Shown piece after piece: positions 7,251 to 15,280 of a stretch of 64,000 nucleotides of DNA; the first letter of the stretch is position 1, and every line of letters starts with the position of its first letter. The DNA is taken from NCBI RefSeq assembly GCF_003259195.1, contig NZ_QJPK01000002.1, forward strand, positions 1 through 64,000. Direction: 5' to 3'. The DNA comes from Paracoccus sediminilitoris. Lineage in GTDB: Bacteria > Pseudomonadota > Alphaproteobacteria > Rhodobacterales > Rhodobacteraceae. Below the pieces are notes generated by a model. The model searched no databases and was not told the origin of the DNA. It saw only the letters and a list, made by a program, of their open reading frames with translations. Position numbers and translations under genes: made by a program.

Positions 7251-7801
7251 GGATCTTTCGTAGTCTCTGGCGCCCCCGTTGCCAAGTCTCGTGCTGCGGG
7301 CGCATCAGTCTGGGTGATATCATGAAACAGAAGTTTTAAAGCAGATGCAGCGAACGGCCGCTTTTCGCTCTCCAACCGCGCACTCCTCGCGATAAGGGTG
7401 GCCGCAGTGCAAATGCAGCGAATGACTGCTTTGTCGGGATCGCGGTCATCTGCAAGCCTTTTGCTCCTGCATACAGAATTCTTACTACGGATCAATGACA
7501 GCTTGGTCCCGCAGAGCGGACTGTGACCCGACGATCTCGCCGCGCCAAGCACGAACGTCCGGTCTGGGGGGGGGCATCGCGGCGCCAGACAGGGGCCATC
7601 TGGCCGCAATGGGCCGAAAGCGCGGGTCCAGGGCTCCCGCGGCCCTGCGGCGTCGCCAATGGCGGCAGATCGACGTGAAGAGCTCTCCGCAGTCATCTGC
7701 ATAGATAGCATGACGCTAACTTGTCGTAGGGCAGCCAACCAACCAAAGCTTTCACCATAAGAAACCTGGGCAATGCCGGAAGACGACATAAAAGGTGCGC
7801 A
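7251..7801. other. 551-base intergenic tract with repeat copies
   Basis: Between the HEPN-like gene and the first secreted-protein gene there is no convincing coding sequence. The tract holds a full copy of the island repeat (7505-7686). It also holds, at about 7340-7470, two short degenerate elements of the 'gcagcgaa-gNcNgctttt' type that look like decayed intergenic repeats common in Rhodobacteraceae. The operon promoter for the minus-strand genes must lie at the left end of this tract, but I cannot point to clear -35/-10 boxes. Confidence 0.55.
7505..7686 (+). repeat. Island repeat, copy A (about 180 bp)
   Basis: The copy begins TGGTCCCGCAGAGCGGACTG and continues through ACGAACGTCCGGTCTGG, GCAATGGGCCGAAAGC and GGCGTCGCCAA to GGCAGATCGACGTGAAGAGCT. 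The same blocks in the same order occur at 8260-8444 and, less complete, at 8971-9130. It is not coding in any frame I trust. It lies just before the first of two small secreted-protein genes. Confidence 0.75.
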
Positions 7802-8245
7802 TTGAAATCTACGACTATAATCTGTCTGGCTCTGTCATCAGTCCCGCTAGCAGTGTGCGCTGTCACTCTACAGGCGACAGAAACTGGAGAAGCACAGGCT
7901 CTTCAACGGCCCGTAATGTTATCCGAACTTTTGAGCGGGCAGGAAATTCTCCTGAACGACCCGCGGTTTGACGGTTACGCGCAAGTCTGCCTCGTCGGCT
8001 ACGATTTGATTGGAGAGCCTTTGCAGCGCTGCAAGGGAGCGAAGGAAAATAGCGTGCTCGCTGTGCCCGTGTCGAACGCTTCCTGTACAGAATTCTTAGG
8101 GCCCGAGGATCTCAAGGGCAGAAAACTGAACGTGCTGATGGATGGAGAGGCGTACTGTAAAGACGTTGGCTCCAACAGTTCGCTTTCCATCGTCCAGGGG
8201 TGGAACATTCTAACCCGTGACCGTATCGACTTCGACGTGCAATAA
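7802..8245 (+). CDS. Small secreted protein of unknown function
   Basis: The 147-residue product starts with a likely Sec signal peptide (basic K2, hydrophobic run, cleavage perhaps near AVCA or somewhat later) and has a cysteine-containing mature part (CLVGYD, QRCKGAK, ASCTEFLG, AYCKDVG), suggesting disulfides in the periplasm. The start codon is TTG at 7802, supported by AAAGG 7 bases upstream. I recognise no family. It is enclosed by two copies of the island repeat. A 61-bp piece of its 3' part also exists at 3866-3926 on the other strand, so the gene has been copied or moved locally. Confidence 0.65.
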   Translation: MKSTTIICLALSSVPLAVCAVTLQATETGEAQALQRPVMLSELLSGQEILLNDPRFDGYAQVCLVGYDLIGEPLQRCKGAKENSVLAVPVSNASCTEFLGPEDLKGRKLNVLMDGEAYCKDVGSNSSLSIVQGWNILTRDRIDFDVQ

Positions 8246-8259
8246 GAGCAACCGTCATT

Positions 8260-8444
8260 TTGTCCCGCGAAGTAGACTGTGACCTGCCGATCTCGCTGCG
8301 ACAGCACGAACGTCCAGTTTCGGGAAGCTGCATGGCAGCATCTGCCAGTCGTCGACCGGCGGCAATGGGCCAGGAGCACGGGTCGGAGGCTGCCGCGCCC
8401 CAGTGGCGTCGCCAAGGACGGCAGATCGACGTGAAGAGCTCCAA
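8260..8444 (+). repeat. Island repeat, copy B (about 185 bp)
   Basis: This copy starts TTGTCCCGCGAAGTAGACTG shortly after the stop of the first secreted-protein gene and ends GGCAGATCGACGTGAAGAGCT, 74 bases before the start of the second. Copies A and B share most blocks, including ATCTCGC.GCG, ACGAACGTCC, CAATGGGCC and TGGCGTCGCCAA, with small insertions and substitutions between. Confidence 0.75.
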
Positions 8445-8517
8445 GCTGCCCGTCGCGATGCTGGTCAGCAATCGCAAGGTAAGTATATGATTAGAAGTCG
8501 CCTCAAAGGATGAAGTA

Positions 8518-8961
8518 ATGAAGCTCCCTATGTTTTCAGCAATTCTAGTTCTGGCTTTTTCGTCATATGCGGCAGCCTCCCCCGCTGTCACAAAATCCTA
8601 CTCTTACACTGACCAAGAATTTGCATCACGTGACACAGCATGTGTTTCCGCCATGCTTGAGAAAATTACCCCGAGCTTTGAAGGTCTACAAAAAATTTCG
8701 CTTGGCACAAACTCCATCGTTCAAACGCAGAGTGGATACCTCGCGGTCTATCCGGGGGCCAAATTCGAGGGCCGCTATGGAGACGCAGAAGGTTCATTAA
8801 CGTGTCTCTTCACACCAGATGGACGAAATGTATCCGATGTTGCGGTAACTTTCGTGGGCCGCGGCTTGGCAGGCTTTACTGGGCACCCTTTGGCCCAAAC
8901 CACCGGCGATCCAGCACAACAGCGCAGCACAGGAATGAGCAGTAGCATCCTGATCAAGTAA
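8518..8961 (+). CDS. Small secreted protein of unknown function
   Basis: This is a second 147-residue protein with a clear signal peptide (MKLPMFSAILVLAFSSYAAAS, cleaved probably after AAA). The mature part has two cysteines (DTACVSAM and SLTCLFTP), which could form one disulfide, and no family I recognise. It is not an obvious paralogue of the preceding gene. Flanking copies of the island repeat on both sides give the layout repeat-gene-repeat-gene-repeat. GATGAAGTA precedes the start, so the ribosome site is weak. A periplasmic location is likely; function is unknown. Confidence 0.65.
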   Translation: MKLPMFSAILVLAFSSYAAASPAVTKSYSYTDQEFASRDTACVSAMLEKITPSFEGLQKISLGTNSIVQTQSGYLAVYPGAKFEGRYGDAEGSLTCLFTPDGRNVSDVAVTFVGRGLAGFTGHPLAQTTGDPAQQRSTGMSSSILIK

Positions 8962-9378
8962 CAGGCGGCTTAGTCCCGCACGGCAGACGCCGCCGCGACT
9001 ATCCCGCTACGGGGAACACCAACGTCCGGTCTGGAGAAACTGCACGATGGCTCTTGGTAAGGGTCGACCGGCCGCTATGGGCCGAAAGCTGCCCGGCGAT
9101 TCTAGAGATTGCTCGCTGCCGCGCCGACTAGCCCTTTCCTGCGAAGCTGCAATGAACTCTGCTCGATCTGCTTTCGCATTCGGGAGCCTCTGATCGCGTC
9201 TTGCCATGCCCCTAGCTCGCAGATTGAAGCGGGGAGGATAGTAGACCGTTGTCTCAGGTAGTTAGTATAGTGCGGGGTACCGCCTGTAACGCTTCCAAAC
9301 TACGTCAGCCTTGCTGCCGCAAAGGAAGAATTGTGGCCACTTGAGGAAGACTTCAGTGGCAAACCACAATCGGGAAAA
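8962..9378. other. 417-base tract from secreted-protein gene to tRNA
   Basis: The first part is repeat copy C (8971-9130). The remaining roughly 250 bases hold no gene, no tRNA-like direct repeat and no integrase remnant that I can see. The last bases abut the encoded CCA end of tRNA-Pro, so this is the right end of the accessory tract. Confidence 0.5.
8971..9130 (+). repeat. Island repeat, copy C (diverged)
   Basis: The copy begins TAGTCCCGCACGGCAGAC and keeps the central blocks CAACGTCCGGTCTGG, AACTGCA, GTCGACCGGC and ATGGGCCGAAAGCTGCC, but it lacks the GGCAGATCGACGTGAAGAG end found in copies A and B. It follows the second secreted-protein gene by about 10 bases. Confidence 0.65.
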
Positions 9379-9455
9379 TGGTCGGAGCGAGAGGATTCGA
9401 ACCTCCGACCCCCTGCTCCCGAAGCAGGTGCGCTACCAGGCTGCGCTACGCTCCG
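9379..9455 (-). tRNA. tRNA-Pro (anticodon CGG)
   Basis: Read on the minus strand the segment folds as a normal cloverleaf. The acceptor stem CGGAGCG pairs with CGCTCCG, the D-arm contains AGCGCAGCCTGGTAGCGC, the anticodon arm is CCTGC-TTCGGGA-GCAGG with anticodon CGG, the T-arm contains GGTTCGAATCC, and the 3' CCA is encoded. Its 3' end points to the accessory tract at 1-9378, the usual geometry for site-specific integration into a tRNA gene. Confidence 0.97.
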
Positions 9456-9504
9456 ACCGTAGGTGGGGCAGGTATCGCGCAACAGGGGTAAATGCAAGCC
9501 CCAA

Positions 9505-10464
9505 TCAGCTGCGATGCGGCCACAATCTTTGCAAGATCGTGGATTTGGGCGTGGTCACCGTTTCACTGCGCAGCCGGGACGAAGTGACGGGGCGGTTCAC
9601 CGAGACGCCGCCCCTTCCCTCGCGGACGACGATGTAGATGCCCGATGCGATGATGACGCCGGCCCCGACGATCGTGGGCAGATCGACGGTTTCACCGAAC
9701 AGGAACCAGCCATAGCCCGTGGCCCACAGGATCTGCGAATATTGCATGGGCGCGACGCTTGTGGCCTCGCCCGCGCGATAGGCTTGGATGACAAGGAAGC
9801 TGCCGATCAGCCCCAGGCTGGCGATGATGCCCGTCATGGCCAGGTGATGCAGCTGCATCGGCTGATAGCTGATGGTCAGCGCGGCGCCCGTGGCCAAAAA
9901 GTTGCCCAGCATCGGCCACATCATCAGGACCAGCGGGCGTTCGCGCGACCCCAAGCGGCGGATGACGATGGCGGCGACGGCGCTGGCCACGGCGCCGCAC
10001 ATGGCGGCCAGGTGGCCCAGCTGCAGGTCTTGGGTGCCGGGGCGCAGGACGATCAGCACGCCCGACAAACCGACGATGACCGCGCCCAGACGATGCAGGC
10101 CCACCCGTTCGCCCAGCATCGGGATCGACAACATGGTGATCAGCAGGGGCGTGGTGAACAGGATCGCATAGACCTGCGTCAGCGGCAGGGTCGAAAAGGC
10201 GTAGAACGCCCCCATGCCCGCCACAACCGCGCAGATGGTGCGCAGAATGACCCAACCCGGGTTCACGGGACGCAGGGTCCCGGGTTGGGGATTGCTCATC
10301 AGGATGATGGATACCAGGGGAAACGACAGAAGCGACGCGAAGAACAGGATCTGCAGCGCGGGATAGGTGGCCCCCAGCGACTTGATGATCACGTCATGCG
10401 TAGCATAGAGGCCCATGGCCGCAAGCTGCAGCAGTGCCCCTTTGACGTTTCCCGACAGTGCCAT
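9505..10464 (-). CDS. EamA family (DMT superfamily) transporter
   Basis: The 319-residue inner-membrane protein has about ten hydrophobic segments in two homologous halves, as in drug/metabolite transporters of the EamA family. The second half shows the conserved proline-rich helix ends (VVREGRGG tail, FLFGETVDLPTIVGAGVIIASG). The substrate is not predictable. The ATG at 10464 shares one base with the leuB stop (TGATG), so it is probably co-transcribed with and coupled to leuB; that pairing alone does not imply a link to leucine. Confidence 0.85.
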   Translation of the reverse strand: MALSGNVKGALLQLAAMGLYATHDVIIKSLGATYPALQILFFASLLSFPLVSIILMSNPQPGTLRPVNPGWVILRTICAVVAGMGAFYAFSTLPLTQVYAILFTTPLLITMLSIPMLGERVGLHRLGAVIVGLSGVLIVLRPGTQDLQLGHLAAMCGAVASAVAAIVIRRLGSRERPLVLMMWPMLGNFLATGAALTISYQPMQLHHLAMTGIIASLGLIGSFLVIQAYRAGEATSVAPMQYSQILWATGYGWFLFGETVDLPTIVGAGVIIASGIYIVVREGRGGVSVNRPVTSSRLRSETVTTPKSTILQRLWPHRS

Positions 10465-11591
10465 CAGACCCCTTTCGACAGTGCCGCGATGATGTGGTCG
10501 CCCATTTCGGCGGTGCTGACGGGCGTGCCGTCCTCGGGGCCCATCAGGTCGGCGGTGCGCACGCCGTCGGCCAGCACGCGTTCGACCGCGCGTTCCAGTT
10601 CCGCCGCCGCATCGCCCTGATCGAAGCTGTAGCGCAGCGCCATGGCAAAGCTGAGGATGCAGGCGATGGGGTTGGCCTTGCCCTGCCCCGCGATGTCGGG
10701 GGCCGATCCATGGACGGGTTCGTACATGGCCTTGGGGCGGCCGCTTTCCATCTTGGCGCCCAGGCTGGCCGAAGGCAGCATGCCCAGGGAACCGGTCAGC
10801 ATCGCGGCCGCATCCGACAGGATGTCGCCGAACAGGTTGTCGGTCACGATGACGTCGAATTGCTGCGGACGGCGGACCAGCTGCATGGCGCCGTTATCGG
10901 CATACATGTGCGACAGTTCGACGTCGGGATATTCGTTGTCGTGGACCCACTGCACCTCTTCGCGCCACAGGATGCCCGATTCCATCACGTTGGCCTTTTC
11001 CATCGAACAGACCTTGTTGCCGCGACGGCGGGCCAGTTCGAACGCCGAACGCGCGACGCGGCGGATCTCTCCGCTGGTATAGCGTTGGGTGTTGATGCCG
11101 ACGCGCCCGCCTTCGTTGTCGGGGTTGTTGTCGTCGGCATGGATGCCGCGCGGTTCGCCGAAATAGACGCCGCTGGTCAGTTCGCGCACGATCAGGATGT
11201 CCAGACCGGCGACCACCTCGCGCTTGAGGGACGAAAAATCGGCCAGCGCGTCAAAGCATTGCGCGGGGCGCAGGTTGGCGAACAGGTCCATTTCCTTGCG
11301 CAGGCGCAGCAGCCCGCGTTCGGGTTTGACGCTGAAATCCAGCACGTCGTATTTCGGACCGCCCACGGCACCCAGCAGGACCGCGTCCACGGATTGCGCC
11401 TTGGCCATGGTGGCATCGGCCAGGGGCACGCCATGGACGTCATAGGCGGCACCGCCGACCAGGTCCTGGCTGACATCGAAGCTCATCCCGCGGTTGCTTT
11501 CGAACCAGCCGATGACCTTGACGACCTCGGCCATGACTTCGGGGCCGATCCCGTCGCCGGGCAGGATGAGAAGCGAGTAGTGGTCGGACAT
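10464..11591 (-). CDS. leuB: 3-isopropylmalate dehydrogenase
   Basis: LeuB oxidises and decarboxylates 3-isopropylmalate to 2-oxoisocaproate with NAD+ in leucine biosynthesis in the cytoplasm. The 375-residue length is typical. Visible family features include [13 protein letters not shown] at the start, a [10 protein letters not shown] segment, the metal- and substrate-binding [20 protein letters not shown] and the NAD-binding [16 protein letters not shown]. An AGGAGG-type site (rc of CCTCC) precedes the start at 11591. No leuC/leuD genes lie in the window. The EamA transporter gene follows directly. Confidence 0.97.
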   Translation of the reverse strand: MSDHYSLLILPGDGIGPEVMAEVVKVIGWFESNRGMSFDVSQDLVGGAAYDVHGVPLADATMAKAQSVDAVLLGAVGGPKYDVLDFSVKPERGLLRLRKEMDLFANLRPAQCFDALADFSSLKREVVAGLDILIVRELTSGVYFGEPRGIHADDNNPDNEGGRVGINTQRYTSGEIRRVARSAFELARRRGNKVCSMEKANVMESGILWREEVQWVHDNEYPDVELSHMYADNGAMQLVRRPQQFDVIVTDNLFGDILSDAAAMLTGSLGMLPSASLGAKMESGRPKAMYEPVHGSAPDIAGQGKANPIACILSFAMALRYSFDQGDAAAELERAVERVLADGVRTADLMGPEDGTPVSTAEMGDHIIAALSKGV

Positions 11592-11733
11592 GATCCCTCC
11601 TTTGGCGCCGGCCTCGGCGCATGTCGTTTCGGGTTAGACAAGCCCTGCCGCATGGTCAAGATCACGGCGCCGTTCACGGTGAGTTGCCTTGCAGACGGGC
11701 ATCCGCTGGCCGACCTTGGATGCAGAGTGACTG

Positions 11734-12273
11734 ATGGGAAACGCGATGAGAACCTTGCGGATCATCTCGGCCGTCCTGATGGCGGCCGGTGCAACCATGC
11801 CCCTTGCGACTGCCCATGCACAGGGCGCCGAAGGGATACCGGGCGACAGGCTGGTCGTGCCGCTGCCCGATGTGTCGGGGCTGGACGACGCGCAGGCCAC
11901 CCAGCTGGCCCATGAACTGGCGCGCGCCAACGTGATCACGTCGAACTGCCCCGAATACGATGTGGACGATGGCGCCTGGCAGCTGATGACCGGTACCACC
12001 GATGCCCTGACCCGCAAGCTGGCGCTGGACCCGATCACCTATGACCGTGAATATTTCCGCCCCGCCTTCGCGGTGATGGACGACCCGCAGGCCTGCGCCG
12101 ATCTGGGCCCGGGGGTTCAGGACACGGTCGACAAGTTGGTCGCGATGGGCGGCGGCACGAAATCCGCCACCCAGGCCGCGCCGCAACCGGCCCCAGGCGA
12201 CGCGACACCCGGCGACGACCCTCAGGACAGCGCAGCTCAGGACAACCCCTCCCGGAACGACGCCGCGAACTGA
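11734..12273 (+). CDS. Secreted protein of unknown function
   Basis: The 179-residue protein has a signal peptide (RTLRIISAVLMAAGATMPLATAHA, cleavage after AHA) and a compact acidic mature part with two cysteines (SNCPEYD and QACADLG). The low-complexity tail is rich in Ala, Pro, Asp and Gln and begins near residue 140. It is divergent from leuB. An in-frame ATG at 11746 would give the same signal peptide with a shorter n-region and may be the true start. I recognise no family. Confidence 0.6.
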   Translation: MGNAMRTLRIISAVLMAAGATMPLATAHAQGAEGIPGDRLVVPLPDVSGLDDAQATQLAHELARANVITSNCPEYDVDDGAWQLMTGTTDALTRKLALDPITYDREYFRPAFAVMDDPQACADLGPGVQDTVDKLVAMGGGTKSATQAAPQPAPGDATPGDDPQDSAAQDNPSRNDAAN

Positions 12274-12284
12274 CCGCCCCGCGT

Positions 12285-12332
12285 CTTGCACATCTTGCAA
12301 GATCCACCGCCATGCCCCAGCCTGACCTGGGG
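12285..12332. other. Two small hairpins between genes
   Basis: Two inverted repeats lie in the gap before the MFS gene: CTTGCA-CATCT-TGCAAG (12285-12301) and CCCCAG-CCTGAC-CTGGGG (12315-12332). Neither is followed by a T-run, so they are weak as intrinsic terminators. They could be an operator or an mRNA structure close to the MFS ribosome site at about 12336-12341. Confidence 0.35.
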
Positions 12333-12346
12333 AAGCGGAGGATCAC

Positions 12347-13537
12347 ATGCCGGCATATTCTGCGGGGCTTGCCAGCCTTGTGCTGGGCTACATGCTCAGC
12401 CAGTTCTATCGGGCCTTTCTGGCGGTTCTGGCGCCCACGCTGCGCGACCAGCTGGGCGCCACGGCGGGGGATCTGGCGCTGTCATCGGGGCTGTGGTTCA
12501 TCGCCTTCGCGCTGATGCAGCTGCCGGTCGGGGCGGCGCTGGACCGATGGGGGCCGCGCCGGACCGTGGGGCTGCTGCTGGCCTTGGGCGGTGCAGGCGG
12601 GGCAGTCGTCTTCGCGATGGCAGGCGCACCGTGGCACCTTCATGTCGCCATGACGCTGCTGGGTATCGGCTGTTCGCCGGCGCTGATGGGGCCCTATTAC
12701 ATCTTTGCGAGGGAATATCCGGCGGCTGCCTTCGGCACGCTGGCCGGGGTGCTGGTGGGCTTCGGATCGCTTGGCAACATCCTGGGCGCCGCGCCGCTGG
12801 TCTGGGTGATCCAGTCGCTTGGCTGGCGCGCGACGCTGTGGGGGCTGGCGGCGGTCACGCTGATGGCGGCGGGGCTGGTTCTGGCCAAGGTCCGCGATCC
12901 CGCGGCGCTTGGGTCGGACCAGCCGCAGGGTTCGGTCGCGCAGATCCTGCGACTGCGGGCGCTATGGTTCATCCTGCCGCTGTTTTCGGTGAACTATGCC
13001 GTGGCCGCGGCGATCCGCGGGCTTTGGGCGGGACCGTGGCTGGAACAGGTGCATGGGGCGGATGCCACGCAGATCGGGCGCTATACCCTGGCCATGGGGT
13101 TGGCGATGGTGGTCGGCAGCTTCGTGGCCGGCCCCGCCGCGCGGCTGATGGGGGGTGCGCGGCGGGCGATGCTGCTGTTCACCGCCGTCATGATCGGTGC
13201 CCTGTCGGTCATGTGGCTGGCGCCGGGCCTGGGGCCTGCATGGGCGGCGGCTCTGCTGGTGGTGCTGGGCTTTTTCGGGTCGGGCTATCCGCTGCTGATG
13301 GCGCATGGCAAGTCCTTCCTGCCGCGGCATTTGGTCGGGCGGGGCGTGACCTTCCTGAACATGTTTTCCATCGGGGGCGCGGGGGTGATGCAATTCGCAT
13401 CACGGCCGGTCTTCGGGTCGGCGCAGGCGGCCTACCCCTCGGCCGAGGCCTTCGCTATGCTGTGGCTGTTCTTCCTGATCCCGCTGGTGGTCGGGTTCCT
13501 GCTGTATTTCCTGACGCCCGAGGCCCAGAATGGATGA
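12347..13537 (+). CDS. MFS transporter
   Basis: This 396-residue protein has 12 predicted membrane segments and the MFS A-like loop between helices 2 and 3 (ALDRWGPRRTVGL). Wording in the first half (VLGYMLSQFYRAFLAVLAP) resembles the CynX/NimT-type and related small-solute carriers. GGAGG precedes the ATG at 12347. Its 3' end overlaps the GT4 glycosyltransferase gene by 8 bases, so transporter and glycan genes are probably one operon. Substrate unknown; a precursor or product of the glycan pathway is possible but not shown. Confidence 0.85.
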   Translation: MPAYSAGLASLVLGYMLSQFYRAFLAVLAPTLRDQLGATAGDLALSSGLWFIAFALMQLPVGAALDRWGPRRTVGLLLALGGAGGAVVFAMAGAPWHLHVAMTLLGIGCSPALMGPYYIFAREYPAAAFGTLAGVLVGFGSLGNILGAAPLVWVIQSLGWRATLWGLAAVTLMAAGLVLAKVRDPAALGSDQPQGSVAQILRLRALWFILPLFSVNYAVAAAIRGLWAGPWLEQVHGADATQIGRYTLAMGLAMVVGSFVAGPAARLMGGARRAMLLFTAVMIGALSVMWLAPGLGPAWAAALLVVLGFFGSGYPLLMAHGKSFLPRHLVGRGVTFLNMFSIGGAGVMQFASRPVFGSAQAAYPSAEAFAMLWLFFLIPLVVGFLLYFLTPEAQNG

Positions 13538-14570
13538 CACCCCCCTGGTCGTGGCCCCGAACCTGAAGCGGCGGCTGTCCGGCGTGACCGCCACCGTGGT
13601 TCGGCTGATCCCCGTGCAGGCGCGCATGATCGCCATCCGCGCCACCGGCCCCGGCCTGCCCGACGATGTCCCCCACATCCCGCTGACCCGCGCGGCCACC
13701 CTGCCCCGCGACCGCTGGCGCGTCTGGCATGCGCGGCGCAACACGGAAATGGCGCTTGGGCTGATCCTGCGCCGGGTGCTGCGCCGGAAATACCGGCTGC
13801 TGTTCACCTCCGCCGCTCAGCGCAGCCATACCGGTTTCACCCGCTGGCTGATCCGGCAACAGGACGCGCTGGTGGCGACCTCGCCGCAGGCGGCCAGCTA
13901 TCTGGAGCGTCCCGCCACCGTCATCCTGCACGGCGTCGACACGCAGGTCTTCCACCCCGCCCCCGACCGCGCCGCCCTGCGGGACGAACTGGGGCTGGAC
14001 CCCGACGCCGTGCTGATCGGCTGTTTCGGACGAGTGAGGGCGCAGAAGGGCGTCGATCTGCTGGTGCAGGCGGGGCTGGAGCTGCTGCCGAAACACCCGC
14101 GCGCCCAGATCATCTTCACCGGCCGCATCACCCAGGACAATCGCGCCTTCACCGACGACCTGCTGGCGCGGATCAAGGCCGCGGACTTGTCGGACCGCAT
14201 CCGGTTTCTGGGCGAACTGCCTTGGGACCAAGTGGTGCGGCATTACCAGGCACTGGACCTGTTTGCCGCCCCCGCCCGGTGGGAGGGCTTCGGCCTGACC
14301 CCGCTCGAGGCGATGGCATGCGGTGTGCCCACAGTCGCCACCCGCGTCGGCGCCTATGAAACGCTGATCCGCGACGGCGAGACCGGCAGCCTGGTCCCCA
14401 AGGATGACGCGCCCGCCCTGACCGCCGCCCTGGACCGCTGGCTGGGCGATGATGCGGCCCGTGCCGCCGCTGGCCTTGCCGCCCGCGACCATGTCGCCAC
14501 CAACCACGCCATCGAGGGCGAGGCCCGCGCCTTGGTGGACATCTATCACGACCTGCTGGCCCGCCCATGA
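13530..14570 (+). CDS. Family 4 glycosyltransferase
   Basis: The 346-residue protein is a GT-B glycosyltransferase of the GT4 family, which moves a sugar from a nucleotide donor with retention. The C-terminal domain shows IGCFGRVRAQKGVDLLVQA, IRFLGELPWDQV and the E-x7-E donor-binding motif in EGFGLTPLEAMACGVPTVAT. No membrane anchor is visible. It sits between the MFS gene and a GT29-like gene with overlaps of 8 and 4 bases, suggesting one short operon for a surface glycan or glycolipid. Confidence 0.9.
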   Translation: MDDTPLVVAPNLKRRLSGVTATVVRLIPVQARMIAIRATGPGLPDDVPHIPLTRAATLPRDRWRVWHARRNTEMALGLILRRVLRRKYRLLFTSAAQRSHTGFTRWLIRQQDALVATSPQAASYLERPATVILHGVDTQVFHPAPDRAALRDELGLDPDAVLIGCFGRVRAQKGVDLLVQAGLELLPKHPRAQIIFTGRITQDNRAFTDDLLARIKAADLSDRIRFLGELPWDQVVRHYQALDLFAAPARWEGFGLTPLEAMACGVPTVATRVGAYETLIRDGETGSLVPKDDAPALTAALDRWLGDDAARAAAGLAARDHVATNHAIEGEARALVDIYHDLLARP

Positions 14571-15208
14571 GCGATCTGCCTGCCCCCGCCCTGTCGCGCC
14601 TGGACTTCATGGCCGCAAGGCTGATGCGCAATGACGCCCGCATTGCCCGCATGTCGATCCCGCAGGGCAACCTGCTGGCCGATCTGGACGGCCGCCATGT
14701 CGCGCTGATCGGCAATGCGCGTTCGCTGGCGCAGGCGTCCCACGGCCCGGCCATCGACGCCGCCGACCTGGTGGTGCGCATCAACCGCGCCCCCATGCCA
14801 AGCGCGGCCAGCCACGGCAGCCGCACCGACTGGCTGGCGCTGGCGACGCGCCTGCCTGACGCGGATCGCGCGCGGCTGGACCCCGACCGCATCCTGTGGA
14901 TGTCGCCCAAGCGCAAGCGGCTGGACTGGCGCACGGCCAGCGGGGCGGGGTTCTATCTGCATCCCCTGACCGATTATCAGGCCCTGCGCGGCCGGCTGTC
15001 CGCCCCGCCCACCACGGGCGCCATGATGATCGACCTGCTGCTGCGCGGGCCGCTGGCGACGCTGACGCTGTACGGGTTCGATTTCTTCGCCAGCCTCAGC
15101 CTGTCGGGCCGCCGGGCCGCCGCCGATGTGCCCCATGATTTCAGCGAGGAAGCGGCTTGGGTGCAGGACCTGCTGCACAGCGATTCCCGCCTGACGCTGG
15201 TCCGCTAG
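14567..15208 (+). CDS. GT29 (sialyltransferase-like) glycosyltransferase
   Basis: The 213-residue protein has motifs placed like the sialyl motifs of GT29 enzymes: HVALIGNARSL then ADLVVRINRAP (the 'L motif' region), and later TTGAMMIDLL with LTLYGFDFF (the 'S motif' region). It is shorter than animal sialyltransferases and lacks the membrane stem, as in bacterial relatives, so it should be cytosolic. Whether it uses CMP-sialic acid, CMP-Kdo or another donor cannot be told; no sialic-acid synthesis genes are nearby. It overlaps the GT4 gene by 4 bases. Confidence 0.65.
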   Translation: MSDLPAPALSRLDFMAARLMRNDARIARMSIPQGNLLADLDGRHVALIGNARSLAQASHGPAIDAADLVVRINRAPMPSAASHGSRTDWLALATRLPDADRARLDPDRILWMSPKRKRLDWRTASGAGFYLHPLTDYQALRGRLSAPPTTGAMMIDLLLRGPLATLTLYGFDFFASLSLSGRRAAADVPHDFSEEAAWVQDLLHSDSRLTLVR

Positions 15209-15280
15209 GGGCCAAGCCCTTCCAATGACCCTGCAATTGCGGTAAACGCCGACGACCGCAGGAGAAGGAGTCCCCGGAAC

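Noticed and set aside
7247..7789. 180-codon minus-strand frame upstream of the HEPN-like gene
   Set aside because: Most of it lies in non-coding repeat sequence (7505-7686) and in degenerate repeat elements; no protein family features.
7505..9130. CRISPR array
   Set aside because: The repeats are about 180 bp, imperfect and separated by genes; there are no short exact repeats with unique spacers and no cas genes.
10458..11915. Long plus-strand open frame opposite leuB
   Set aside because: It runs across leuB and its promoter, has no ribosome site, and its product is rich in histidine/glycine/arginine as in shadow frames.
12315..12332. Intrinsic terminator before the MFS gene
   Set aside because: A hairpin is present but no T-run follows; it overlaps the region next to the ribosome site, so I list it only as a structure.
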